Positions 16,747 to 24,560 of a DNA stretch of 47,782 nucleotides are shown here, one piece after another. The position numbers were made by a program, and so were the translations under genes. How positions within the stretch are numbered: position 1 is the first letter of the stretch; each line of letters begins with the position of its first letter. Origin of the DNA: Alphaproteobacteria bacterium (lineage in GTDB: Bacteria; Pseudomonadota; Alphaproteobacteria; UBA8366; Aestuariispiraceae). The DNA lies in assembly GCA_006844765.1 (NCBI GenBank), contig SPJV01000123.1, forward strand, positions 1 through 47,782, in the 5' to 3' direction. Under the pieces are notes generated by a model, which worked only from the letters and a program-made list of their open reading frames with translations, was not told the DNA's origin and searched no databases.

Positions 16747-17889
16747 ATGGCAGGCGTTCCCAATTTAGCAGACACACCTTGGCTCGACCCAAGTTCCGAG
16801 CCCTTTATCCGGCTGCGCGGTGTCACGAAAAAGTTCGGCGATTTCACTGCCGTCAATAATGTCGATCTGGACATCTATAAGGGTGAGCTGTTCTGCCTGC
16901 TCGGCGGATCGGGTTGCGGGAAGAGCACCTTGCTTCGGATGCTCGCCGGATTTGAGGTCCCGACCTCCGGGCGAATTATGATCGATGGTGTCGATATGTC
17001 GGATGTTCCCGCCTATGAGCGCCCGACAAACATGATGTTTCAGAGCTATGCGCTTTTCCCCCATATGACGGTTGAGAAAAACATCGCCTATGGGCTGAAG
17101 CAGGAAGGCGTGGCCAAGTCAGAAATCGCTGATCGGGTGGATGAGGTTTTGGGGCTGGTCGAGTTGACCGACTTCACGAAACGCAAACCTGATCAATTGT
17201 CCGGTGGTCAGCGTCAGCGTGTTGCCCTTGCCCGCGCGCTGGTAAAGAAGCCCAAGCTCTTGCTGCTGGATGAACCGCTGGGAGCGCTCGACAAGCGCTT
17301 GCGGGAGCAAACCCAGTTTGAGTTGATGAATATCCAAGACCAGGTTGGGATTACCTTCGTGGTCGTCACCCATGATCAGGATGAGGCGATGACGCTCTCA
17401 ACCCGGATTGCGGTGATGGATGCCGGCAACTTCCAACAGATTGGAACGCCGACGGAAATCTATGAGTTCCCGGAAAGCCGCTTCGTTGCCGACTTCATCG
17501 GGAATGCGAATATGCTGGATGCGCGGGTCACGGAAGCCGGCACGGATCATGTGACCGTGGAAACGGCGCTGGGGACCATTCGCACGGAACAAGGTATCCA
17601 GGTTCAAGAAGGCCAAAAGGTCTATCTTGCGCTCAGGCCTGAGAAAATTCACCTCGCCAAAGCCGGTGACCCTGTCCATGAAGGCAACATGCAGGTCACA
17701 GGGCATGTCGAAGATATCGGCTATATGGGCGACATGTCTGTCTATAAGGTCCTGGTGAATGGGGAGACCATGATCGAGGTTACGGCCCCGAACCTGACCC
17801 GACCAAAACAACGGAGCCTGGCGATTACCTGGGATGAGGAAGTCGTCCTTTCCTGGCATTCCAACAGCCCGGTTCTGTTGGTGAGGTGA
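16747..17889 (+). CDS. PotG/PotA-type ABC transporter ATPase
   Basis: This cytoplasmic ATPase has 380 aa. Walker A is GGSGCGKST (53-61), the signature is LSGGQRQR (151-158) and Walker B is LLLLDE (171-176), followed by PLGALDKRLREQTQ, a hallmark of the MalK/PotA group. Residues from about 240 form a TOBE domain (NMLDARVTEAG, LALRPEKIHLAKAG). GGGGGGAAGAG precedes ATG. Its stop is five bases before the next permease start and overlaps an alternative GTG. It supplies energy to the following two permeases. Confidence 0.92.
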   Translation: MAGVPNLADTPWLDPSSEPFIRLRGVTKKFGDFTAVNNVDLDIYKGELFCLLGGSGCGKSTLLRMLAGFEVPTSGRIMIDGVDMSDVPAYERPTNMMFQSYALFPHMTVEKNIAYGLKQEGVAKSEIADRVDEVLGLVELTDFTKRKPDQLSGGQRQRVALARALVKKPKLLLLDEPLGALDKRLREQTQFELMNIQDQVGITFVVVTHDQDEAMTLSTRIAVMDAGNFQQIGTPTEIYEFPESRFVADFIGNANMLDARVTEAGTDHVTVETALGTIRTEQGIQVQEGQKVYLALRPEKIHLAKAGDPVHEGNMQVTGHVEDIGYMGDMSVYKVLVNGETMIEVTAPNLTRPKQRSLAITWDEEVVLSWHSNSPVLLVR

Positions 17890-17894
17890 TCGCG

Positions 17895-18860
17895 ATGTCG
17901 AGTGTGGCTGCAGACCCAATGGATCCCGCGCCTGGCCCGACACAGGCCGGGTTGGGGGCACGGATTTCACGTCAACTCCAAGCCAGTTGGAAGCTTTGCG
18001 TCATCGCCGTTCCCTATGCCTGGATGCTGATCTTTTTCCTTCTACCGTTCTTCATTGTATTCAAGATCAGCTTGGCAGAGCCTCTAATCGCGGCGCCCCC
18101 TTTCTCCGCCCTATTCGACCTGACAGAGGAAGGGATCGTCACGATCCGGATTATCCTCGATAACTTTCTCTTCATCTTCGAAGACGATCTTTATATCAGG
18201 ACCTATCTGAATTCCGTGAAGATCTCGACGATCTCCACCATTCTCTGCCTCTTGGTTGGCTATCCGATTGCTTATGGGATTGTCCGCTCTGGCGAGATGG
18301 CGCGTAAGCTGTTGTTGATGGCGATCATCCTGCCATTTTGGACGTCGTTCTTGTTACGCGTCTATGCGTGGATGGGATTGCTGGCGGACAAGGGGACGAT
18401 TAACAATCTGCTGATCTCCATCGGTATCATTGATGAGCCGATCCGCATGCTCTACACGGATTTCGCCGTGTATCTGGGGATCGTGTATACCTATCTTCCC
18501 TTCATGGTGTTGCCGCTTTATGCGAATTTGGAGAAGCTGGATTCATCCTTGAACGAAGCGGCGGCCGATCTGGGCGCGAAGCCGATTGGCATTTTCTTCA
18601 CGGTCACTCTACCGCTTTCAATCCCTGGGATCGTCGCCGGCTCGCTCCTCGTCTTCATTCCAGCGACCGGTGAATATGTCATTCCGGACCTTCTGGGGGG
18701 TGGCAATGTGCAGATGATCGGTCGCGTTCTCTATAATGAGTTCCATCAGAACAAGGATTGGCCGGTGGCATCGGCCGTTGCGATCGCGCTGCTGTTCCTG
18801 CTGGTGGTACCGATGATGATCTATCAGCGCTACCAAGCCAAAGAAGCAGAGAAGGTCTGA
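17895..18860 (+). CDS. PotH/PotB-type ABC permease
   Basis: This inner-membrane subunit has 321 aa and six predicted helices. It starts from a cytoplasmic tail and a first helix VIAVPYAWMLIFFLLPFFIVF. The docking loop is EAAADLGAKPIGIFFTVTLPLS, and ends such as PATGEYVIPDLLGGGNVQMIG are diagnostic of PotB/PotH. The start at ATG 17895 has GAGGTGA six bases upstream; a GTG nine bases earlier, overlapping the ATPase stop, is possible. The gene is followed within 4 bases by the second permease. Confidence 0.91.
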   Translation: MSSVAADPMDPAPGPTQAGLGARISRQLQASWKLCVIAVPYAWMLIFFLLPFFIVFKISLAEPLIAAPPFSALFDLTEEGIVTIRIILDNFLFIFEDDLYIRTYLNSVKISTISTILCLLVGYPIAYGIVRSGEMARKLLLMAIILPFWTSFLLRVYAWMGLLADKGTINNLLISIGIIDEPIRMLYTDFAVYLGIVYTYLPFMVLPLYANLEKLDSSLNEAAADLGAKPIGIFFTVTLPLSIPGIVAGSLLVFIPATGEYVIPDLLGGGNVQMIGRVLYNEFHQNKDWPVASAVAIALLFLLVVPMMIYQRYQAKEAEKV

Positions 18861-18864
18861 CACG

Positions 18865-19701
18865 ATGGGAAAAGGCCGTTCACTCTTCTTGACCGTAATG
18901 CTTTGGCTGGGGATGGCATTTCTCTATGTCCCGATGCTCCTGCTGATCATCTACTCGTTCAATTACTCCAAGCTTGTGCCCGTTTGGGGCGGGTGGTCCG
19001 TCCGGTGGTATAAGGTGTTGTTCGAAAGTGAAGAGGTCTGGAACGCTGTCGCGCTCAGCCTCAAAATCGCTGTCGTGAACGCAACCTTCGCAACGTTGCT
19101 GGGGGCTTTGGCTGGGCTTGCCATGGTGCGTTTCGGTAAGTTCCGGGGGCGCACTTTGTTCGGCGGTATGTTAGCCGCCCCCCTTGTTATGCCGGAGGTT
19201 ATTACCGGCCTGTCTCTGCTTCTGCTTTTTATCACGCTGAGCAAGATGATCGGTTGGCCGGCGGAACGGGGCTTCACCACCATCACCATCGCGCATATCA
19301 CCTTTTCCATGGCTTATGTCTCGGTGATCGTCCAATCGCGTCTCACTGGAATGGGGGAGACATTGGAAGAAGCCGCGCTGGATCTGGGGGCGAAGCCCTT
19401 CCGGGTGTTGACGGATATCACCCTGCCGCGTCTGACACCGGCCATGGTCTCCGGCTGGTTGCTGGCCTTCACGCTGTCACTGGATGATCTGGTTATCTCC
19501 AGCTTCGTCACCGGTCCGGGGGCGAATACGCTGCCGATTCTGATTTATTCGCGTATTCGCTTGGGGTTGAGGCCGGATATCAATGCCTTGGCGACGATCA
19601 TTATCGTGACTGTTGCCATTGGCGTTGCCATCGCGGCCTTCATGTTGATGCGTCAGGAACGCCAACGCCTCGCCGAAGAGAAAATGGCGGCCGGCCCGTA
19701 A
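18865..19701 (+). CDS. PotI/PotC-type ABC permease
   Basis: This inner-membrane subunit has 278 aa and pairs with the PotH-like protein. It has PMLLLIIYSFNYSKLVPVWGGWS, then LAAPLVMPEVITGLSLLLLF, the docking loop EAALDLGAKPFRVLTDITLPRL and the PotC/PotI hallmark FTLSLDDLVISSFVTGPG. It is the last gene of the importer operon. Its stop codon lies inside the first unit of a 16-bp tandem repeat (three copies), which is peculiar, and a bidirectional terminator follows. Confidence 0.91.
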   Translation: MGKGRSLFLTVMLWLGMAFLYVPMLLLIIYSFNYSKLVPVWGGWSVRWYKVLFESEEVWNAVALSLKIAVVNATFATLLGALAGLAMVRFGKFRGRTLFGGMLAAPLVMPEVITGLSLLLLFITLSKMIGWPAERGFTTITIAHITFSMAYVSVIVQSRLTGMGETLEEAALDLGAKPFRVLTDITLPRLTPAMVSGWLLAFTLSLDDLVISSFVTGPGANTLPILIYSRIRLGLRPDINALATIIIVTVAIGVAIAAFMLMRQERQRLAEEKMAAGP

Positions 19702-19740
19702 TCTTGCTGGCCCGTAATCTTTCTGGCCCGTAATCTTGCT
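19693..19740 (+). repeat. Three tandem 16-bp repeats across the PotI-like stop codon
   Basis: The unit GGCCCGTAATCTTGCT occurs at 19693-19708, 19709-19724 (one change, T for G) and 19725-19740. The TAA stop of the permease is part of the first unit. Because 16 is not a multiple of 3, each copy puts TAA in a different frame, so stops appear in all three forward frames. Confidence 0.95.
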
Positions 19741-19778
19741 GACACCTAGATCTTAGGAAAGTACCAAGGGTTAAACGA

Positions 19779-19813
19779 AAGCCGGGGAAACGCCTCAAAC
19801 GTTTCCCCGGCTT
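19779..19813. terminator. Bidirectional terminator between the importer and aminotransferase genes
   Basis: A perfect 14-bp stem AAGCCGGGGAAACG (19779-19792) / CGTTTCCCCGGCTT (19800-19813) with loop cctcaaa lies between convergent genes. The U-runs are modest on both sides (cgtgtttc rightward, tcgtttaac leftward). Confidence 0.85.
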
Positions 19814-19832
19814 CGTGTTTCTACAAGAGAAC

Positions 19833-21200
19833 TCAGAGCTCAGCGGCGGCGCGGGTAATCGCCTCCCGCAGGATATCGAACATCATGTCGATCTCTTTCT
19901 CTTTCATGATCAGAGGCGGAGAGAAGACGCACATATGTCCGATTGGCCGGACGATCAGGCCCATTTCCTCACAATGTTTGTCCACTGTCCGCCCGAATTT
20001 GGCATTGGCCTCATCCGGATCGTCCTCGGACTCAACGGTCGCCTCAACACAACCCATGAAGCCGAGGCCTCGGGTTTCCGCGACATTCGGCAGTTCGCCC
20101 AGTGAATGCAGGCGTTCCTGGAAATGCGGGGTCAGGGCGCGCACATGTTCCAGGATCCCTTCATTTTCAAAGATCTCGATATTCTTCAGGGCTGCGGCGC
20201 AGGAAACCGGGTGACCGCCATAGGTGAAGCCGTTGTTGAACATGACGCCCTCATTCTCCGGGGTCTTCAATTCATTCACCAATCGGTCTGAAATCAAGCA
20301 GGCACCGAGCGGCAGATAGCCTGAGGTCAGGCCTTTCGCACAGGTGATCATGTCCGGCACGATATCGAATACGTCTTCAGAAGAGAACCAATGCCCAAGC
20401 CGACCAAAGCCGGTCACCACTTCATCAGAGATATAGAGCACGTCATGCTTCCGGCAGACTTCCAGGCAGAGCTTGTGATAGCCCGGTGCCGGGATGATAA
20501 CGCCACCCGACGCCAGAAGCGGCTCCGCAATGAAGGCACCTACCTTGTCGGCCCCAAACTTCAAGATGGCGTCTTCCAGATCCGTTGCTTTCGCCTTGGC
20601 CCAGTCATCCATGCTCATGCCATCGGGGCGCAGAGAAGGGTTTACGTCCGGCAGCAAGTGGAAACGTTCGTCATCGACATCCAGCGCGTTGCTCTTGCGG
20701 TCACGCCCCGTGGCTGAGGCCGCCAGATAGGTCGAGCCGTGATAGCCCTTGGCGCGGCCGATCACCATTTTCTTCTCAGGCCGGCCCAGGCGATTGTTAT
20801 AGAAATGCATATAGCGGATCGCGGAATCCACCGCTGTCGAGCCGCCTGTCGTGAAGAAGACCGTATTCAAGTCACCGGGCGATAGCTCGGCCAGTTTATG
20901 GGCCAGCAACGCGCCCGGCTCACATGACGTGTTCCAGGGAGAGTGATAGGCAAGCCGCATCGTCTGTTCGGCAATGGCATCCGCCATATCGCGCCGTCCA
21001 TTGCCGATCTGTGTGCACCACATGCCGCCCGGCCCATCGATCAGCCGTTTGCCTTCCCCGTCATAGATATAGATGCCTTCGGCAGAGGCTGAGATCGTCC
21101 GATCCGCCTTACCCATGCTCGCGACGACCTCCCACGGATGCATATAGTGGGTGTTGTCGTAGTCGCGGATGGTTGCCGATGAGTTCGACAGGGCGGTCAT
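19833..21200 (-). CDS. Class III pyridoxal-phosphate aminotransferase (SpuC-like)
   Basis: This protein has 455 aa. K289 in TCAKGLTSGYLPLGA is the Schiff-base lysine, and D259 in ISDEVVTGFGR contacts the PLP nitrogen. GGSTAVDSAIR binds the cofactor phosphate. The N-terminal HPWEVVASMGKADR and DGPGGMWCTQIGNG match the putrescine-pyruvate and beta-alanine/taurine-pyruvate group. The enzyme probably moves an omega-amino group from an amine to pyruvate. AAGGAG precedes ATG. It is transcribed divergently from the TetR gene across a 146-base region holding a 42-bp palindrome. It likely acts on the amine imported by the PotFGHI-type system or on a demethylated product. Confidence 0.88.
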   Translation of the reverse strand: MTALSNSSATIRDYDNTHYMHPWEVVASMGKADRTISASAEGIYIYDGEGKRLIDGPGGMWCTQIGNGRRDMADAIAEQTMRLAYHSPWNTSCEPGALLAHKLAELSPGDLNTVFFTTGGSTAVDSAIRYMHFYNNRLGRPEKKMVIGRAKGYHGSTYLAASATGRDRKSNALDVDDERFHLLPDVNPSLRPDGMSMDDWAKAKATDLEDAILKFGADKVGAFIAEPLLASGGVIIPAPGYHKLCLEVCRKHDVLYISDEVVTGFGRLGHWFSSEDVFDIVPDMITCAKGLTSGYLPLGACLISDRLVNELKTPENEGVMFNNGFTYGGHPVSCAAALKNIEIFENEGILEHVRALTPHFQERLHSLGELPNVAETRGLGFMGCVEATVESEDDPDEANAKFGRTVDKHCEEMGLIVRPIGHMCVFSPPLIMKEKEIDMMFDILREAITRAAAEL

Positions 21201-21253
21201 GATGGGCTCTCCTTTGATAGATTTATCTCAGGCTAGGGGATGCGTTTGTGCTT

Positions 21254-21295
21254 GTCCATTATTATTTTGAGTAAATATTCAAATTAAATATGGAC
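21254..21295. promoter_or_regulatory. 42-bp imperfect palindrome, predicted TetR (BetI-like) site 2
   Basis: Outer arms GTCCAT (21254-21259) and ATGGAC (21290-21295) share a centre with the inner TTTGA (21266-21270) and TCAAA (21279-21283); 16 of 21 opposed positions pair. It sits between the divergent aminotransferase and TetR genes and repeats the core of the palindrome at 14008-14041. An autoregulatory operator of the TetR protein is the simplest reading. Confidence 0.72.
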
Positions 21296-21346
21296 ATGGA
21301 ATTGTAAGGTGAATATCGTTACTCCCGTCGTTCCGAAGAACGGCCA

Positions 21347-22030
21347 ATGAAAGGAAAAAATGTGTCTGGGGCCCAACCGAAAAGATCGCCTGGCAGACCT
21401 CGGGGAGAGCAGGTCGAGAATACCGCGCGTCGTCGGAAGCAACTGATGGACGCGGCCCTGTCATCGATTGCGGAGCGTGGCTTGTCTTCAACCACCTTGG
21501 CAACAGTCGCTGCAGCGGCCGGTCTCTCTCAAGGGGCGGCGGTGTTCTATTTCAAGTCTAAGGATAATCTGATCCTCGAGACACTGCGGAACCACTATGA
21601 AGAATATACCGACTTCTGGAAGAAGGCGCTGGCGGGTGCGGGCGATGACCCGGTAGACCGCCTTGTCGCCTTGGTCTTGTCAGATGTCGATGAGGTTCAT
21701 TGCACGCCAAAGAATATGGCGCTTTGGAGCGCGATTTGGTCGGAGACGTCGGCAAGACCCCGGTTTCGCGAAGTCTGTGAGGGCTATGATGCGGAACGAA
21801 CCGAAGAGATGCGGGCAGCCTGTGAGGCGGTGATTGACCTGGTGCCGGATGGGCATTGGACCGCTGTCTCCCTGGCGGATACGTTGGACAGCATCACGGA
21901 TGGCATGTGGACGCGGATGCATATCTCGCCTGACTATATGACCCATGAGCGGGCGCGCGGGATCATTGTTCGGTCACTCGCGACCTTCATCCCGTCGCGC
22001 ACGAAGGACATTCTAGCCAAATTCTCGTGA
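21347..22030 (+). CDS. TetR/AcrR-family regulator, BetI-like
   Basis: This protein has 227 aa. The N-terminal HTH domain (about residues 27-73) reads RRKQLMDAALSSIAERGLSSTTLATVAAAAGLSQGAAVFYFKSKDNL, cut here into LSSTTLATVAAAAGLSQG as the DNA-reading helices. The C-terminal part (MALWSAIWSETSARPRFREV) resembles BetI, the choline-responsive repressor, so a quaternary amine or related ligand is plausible. The ATG at 21347 has a poor ribosome site, and GTG 21362 with AAAGGA upstream is an alternative start. The gene follows palindrome 2 and leads an operon with a cupin and the flavoprotein. It most likely represses its own operon, the aminotransferase gene and, through palindrome 1, the cupin and oxygenase units. 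Confidence 0.85.
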   Translation: MKGKNVSGAQPKRSPGRPRGEQVENTARRRKQLMDAALSSIAERGLSSTTLATVAAAAGLSQGAAVFYFKSKDNLILETLRNHYEEYTDFWKKALAGAGDDPVDRLVALVLSDVDEVHCTPKNMALWSAIWSETSARPRFREVCEGYDAERTEEMRAACEAVIDLVPDGHWTAVSLADTLDSITDGMWTRMHISPDYMTHERARGIIVRSLATFIPSRTKDILAKFS

Positions 22031-22057
22031 TGACCGGCAATCAGAAAGGATTGAGTG

Positions 22058-22426
22058 ATGTCTCATATGATCGTGAAACTTCCCAAGGACGGCCATCCGG
22101 AAACCGGTATGGGGCCATCGGATCTGGTTGCCGCAGCGGCTTTCACGACGGCGGATAGGACGGAAACGATCCATTCCGTCTGTGATGCGCCTGACAGAAA
22201 TGATCTCTCGGTCGGTGTTTGGGAATGTGCACCCTGCCGTGAAGAGATCGATGCCTATCCCTGTGATGAGATGATGCATGTATTGTCTGGATCGGTAACC
22301 CTGACCGACAAGGATGGTGCGGCTCAGACCTTTACGACGGGTGATACCTTTTTCATCTCCAAAGGGACGCCCTGCATATGGGAGATCACGGAAACCCTGC
22401 GCAAATTCTATATGCTGGTGAATTAG
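22058..22426 (+). CDS. Cupin_3 (DUF861) family small protein
   Basis: This protein has 122 aa. The C-terminal cupin has VWECAPCREEIDAYPCDEMMHVLSG, then GDTFFISKGTPCIWEITETLRKFY, the typical pattern of the DUF861 family related to the (S)-ureidoglycine aminohydrolase cupin. The usual metal-binding His residues are mostly replaced here (D and E remain), so it may bind a ligand rather than a metal. AAAGGA precedes ATG by eight bases. It lies 27 bases after the TetR gene and 10 bases before the flavoprotein gene, so all three are one operon. Its role in the pathway is unknown. Confidence 0.8.
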   Translation: MSHMIVKLPKDGHPETGMGPSDLVAAAAFTTADRTETIHSVCDAPDRNDLSVGVWECAPCREEIDAYPCDEMMHVLSGSVTLTDKDGAAQTFTTGDTFFISKGTPCIWEITETLRKFYMLVN

Positions 22427-22436
22427 GCGCAAAACC

Positions 22437-24494
22437 GTGAGCCGTTACCCACGCTATGATATCCTCTTTGAACCGGTAAAGATCGGGCCGAAGACGGCGC
22501 GCAATCGCTTCTATCAGGTGCCGCATTGTAATGGCATGGGGCACCGCTATCCGAGTTCGCTTGCCGCCATGCGCGGTGTGAAGGCGGAGGGCGGCTGGGC
22601 CGTCGTATCGACGGAAGAGGTTGAAATCCACCCCTCAACCGATGTTACCCCTTATAACGAAGGGCGGCTCTGGGATGACCGCGACATGCCCTACCATAAG
22701 CATGTTGTAGACGCGATCCATGCCCATAACTCATTGGCGGCGATTGAGCTGACCCATAGCGGCCATCACGCCTATAATGGGTATTCACGGGAACCGGCGC
22801 TTGGCGTGGTGGATGAACCAATCGTTGATCCTCTGCCTGTATATGCCCGCGCGATGGACCGTTCAGACATCAAGGCCTTTCGGAAATGGCATCGCGATGC
22901 GGCTTTGCGGGCACGGGATTGCGGCTATGATCTGATCTATATCTATTGCGGACATGGATTGGATGTCCGGCAGCAATTCCTGTCTCGGCGCTTCAATACA
23001 CGAAGTGATGAATATGGCGGGAGTTTGGAGAACAGGGTTCGCCTGCTTCGTGAAACGATGGAGGATACGTTAGAGGCTGTGGGCCATGACTGCGCTGTCC
23101 CGATCCGCTTTGCGGTTGATGAGATGATGGGCGAAGACGGCCTTACCTGCGAGAATGAAGGGCGCGATGTTGTTGAGATGTTGGCTGAGATGCCGGATCT
23201 CTGGGACGTCAATGTCTCCGACTGGGACAATGATTCTCTGACGTCGCGTTTCGGGGATTCAGGCTTTCAGGACGCCTTTACAGGTTTTGTGAAACAGGTG
23301 ACGAGCAAGCCCGTAGTGGGTGTCGGGCGCTATACATCGCCGGATGCGATGGTTTCTCTGATCAAACGCGGTGCGTTGGATATGATCGGTGCCGCCCGCC
23401 CATCAATCGCGGACCCATTCCTGCCGAAGAAGATTGAAGAAGGCCGGATTGAGGATATCCGGGAATGTATCGGCTGCAATATCTGTGTCACTGGCGATAT
23501 GACCGCAGTGCCAATCCGGTGCACCCAGAACCCGACAATGGGGGAGGAATGGCGGCGCGACTGGCACCCGGAAAGGATTGCGGCCAAGGGATCAGACGCC
23601 AATGTGTTGGTCATCGGTGGCGGTCCAGCGGGGCTGGAAGCGGCACGGGCCCTTGGTCAACGCGGGTATGAGACCGTGCTGGCAGAGGCGGGCGCTTCCC
23701 TCGGCGGGCGCGTCAACAGGGAATCCGGGCTTCCTGGGCTGACACAGTGGGGGCGGGTTCGCGATTATCGCGAATATCAGATTCAGCAGATGGGCGCTGT
23801 AGAGACCTATCTGGAAAGCCGATTGAGTGTGGATGATGTCCTGGGATTCGGTGCGCGACATATCGCGGTTGCGACGGGCGCTTCCTGGCGACGGGATACC
23901 ATTGGCCGGACCCATAAGTACTCTTTGCCGGGTCTGAATGAGGCCCGGGTCTTCTGTCCGGACGATATCATGGATGGGGTACAGCTTGAGGGGACCGCCC
24001 TGGTCTATGATGATGAGCATTTCTATATGGGCGGATTGGTTGCGGAAGCCCTGGTAAAACAGGGCGTCGCGGTCACGTTGGTAACGACAGCGTCGGAGGT
24101 TTCAAGCTTTACCCATAATACCCTGGAACAGCATCGTATCCAAAAGACACTGCTGGAAATGGGGGTGGAGATTGTGACCACCCATAGTCTTTCCTCTCTC
24201 TCCGCCGGTCATGTCAGGATTGCCTGTGGCTATACCGGTCGGGAAAAAGAAATCGCGGCAGAAAATGTTGTTCTGGTCACCGCGATGACACCGTCGGCCA
24301 CTCTGTACAAGGAACTGCAGGCACGACAGGAAGACTGGGGCGATGCCGGTATTCAATCGGTCACGGCCATTGGTGACTGTCTTGCCCCCGGCACCATTGC
24401 GGCAGCGGTCTGGAGTGGGCATCGCTATGCCCGGACGCTCGATGCGCCGGAGCAGGAGGGGGTCTGGTTCAAGCGGGAAATCGTCGGGGTATAA
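22437..24494 (+). CDS. Trimethylamine/dimethylamine dehydrogenase-like FMN/4Fe-4S/dinucleotide-binding flavoprotein
   Basis: This protein has 685 aa and closely follows TMADH in architecture. The N-terminal FMN barrel starts ARNRFYQVPHCNGMG, where C31 matches the cysteine that links covalently to FMN in TMADH. Y170 and H173 (YIYCGHG) and the Asp in VSDWDND match the catalytic Tyr169-His172-Asp267 triad. A [4Fe-4S] site follows at C344, C347, C350 and C362. A dinucleotide-binding domain has VLVIGGGPAGLEAARALG. The aromatic bowl that holds trimethylamine is changed: Tyr60 aligns with Glu61 and Trp355 with Asp354. The enzyme should oxidatively demethylate a secondary or tertiary amine, but not trimethylamine. 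It starts with GTG and belongs to the TetR-cupin operon. N-methylproline demethylases of betaine pathways are related proteins. Confidence 0.87.
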   Translation: MSRYPRYDILFEPVKIGPKTARNRFYQVPHCNGMGHRYPSSLAAMRGVKAEGGWAVVSTEEVEIHPSTDVTPYNEGRLWDDRDMPYHKHVVDAIHAHNSLAAIELTHSGHHAYNGYSREPALGVVDEPIVDPLPVYARAMDRSDIKAFRKWHRDAALRARDCGYDLIYIYCGHGLDVRQQFLSRRFNTRSDEYGGSLENRVRLLRETMEDTLEAVGHDCAVPIRFAVDEMMGEDGLTCENEGRDVVEMLAEMPDLWDVNVSDWDNDSLTSRFGDSGFQDAFTGFVKQVTSKPVVGVGRYTSPDAMVSLIKRGALDMIGAARPSIADPFLPKKIEEGRIEDIRECIGCNICVTGDMTAVPIRCTQNPTMGEEWRRDWHPERIAAKGSDANVLVIGGGPAGLEAARALGQRGYETVLAEAGASLGGRVNRESGLPGLTQWGRVRDYREYQIQQMGAVETYLESRLSVDDVLGFGARHIAVATGASWRRDTIGRTHKYSLPGLNEARVFCPDDIMDGVQLEGTALVYDDEHFYMGGLVAEALVKQGVAVTLVTTASEVSSFTHNTLEQHRIQKTLLEMGVEIVTTHSLSSLSAGHVRIACGYTGREKEIAAENVVLVTAMTPSATLYKELQARQEDWGDAGIQSVTAIGDCLAPGTIAAAVWSGHRYARTLDAPEQEGVWFKREIVGV

Positions 24495-24560
24495 AGACCC
24501 CGCATATTTCCGTGGCAGGATATCCGCCATGAGGCCGTCAAACCCGTTGGCTTCAAAGCC

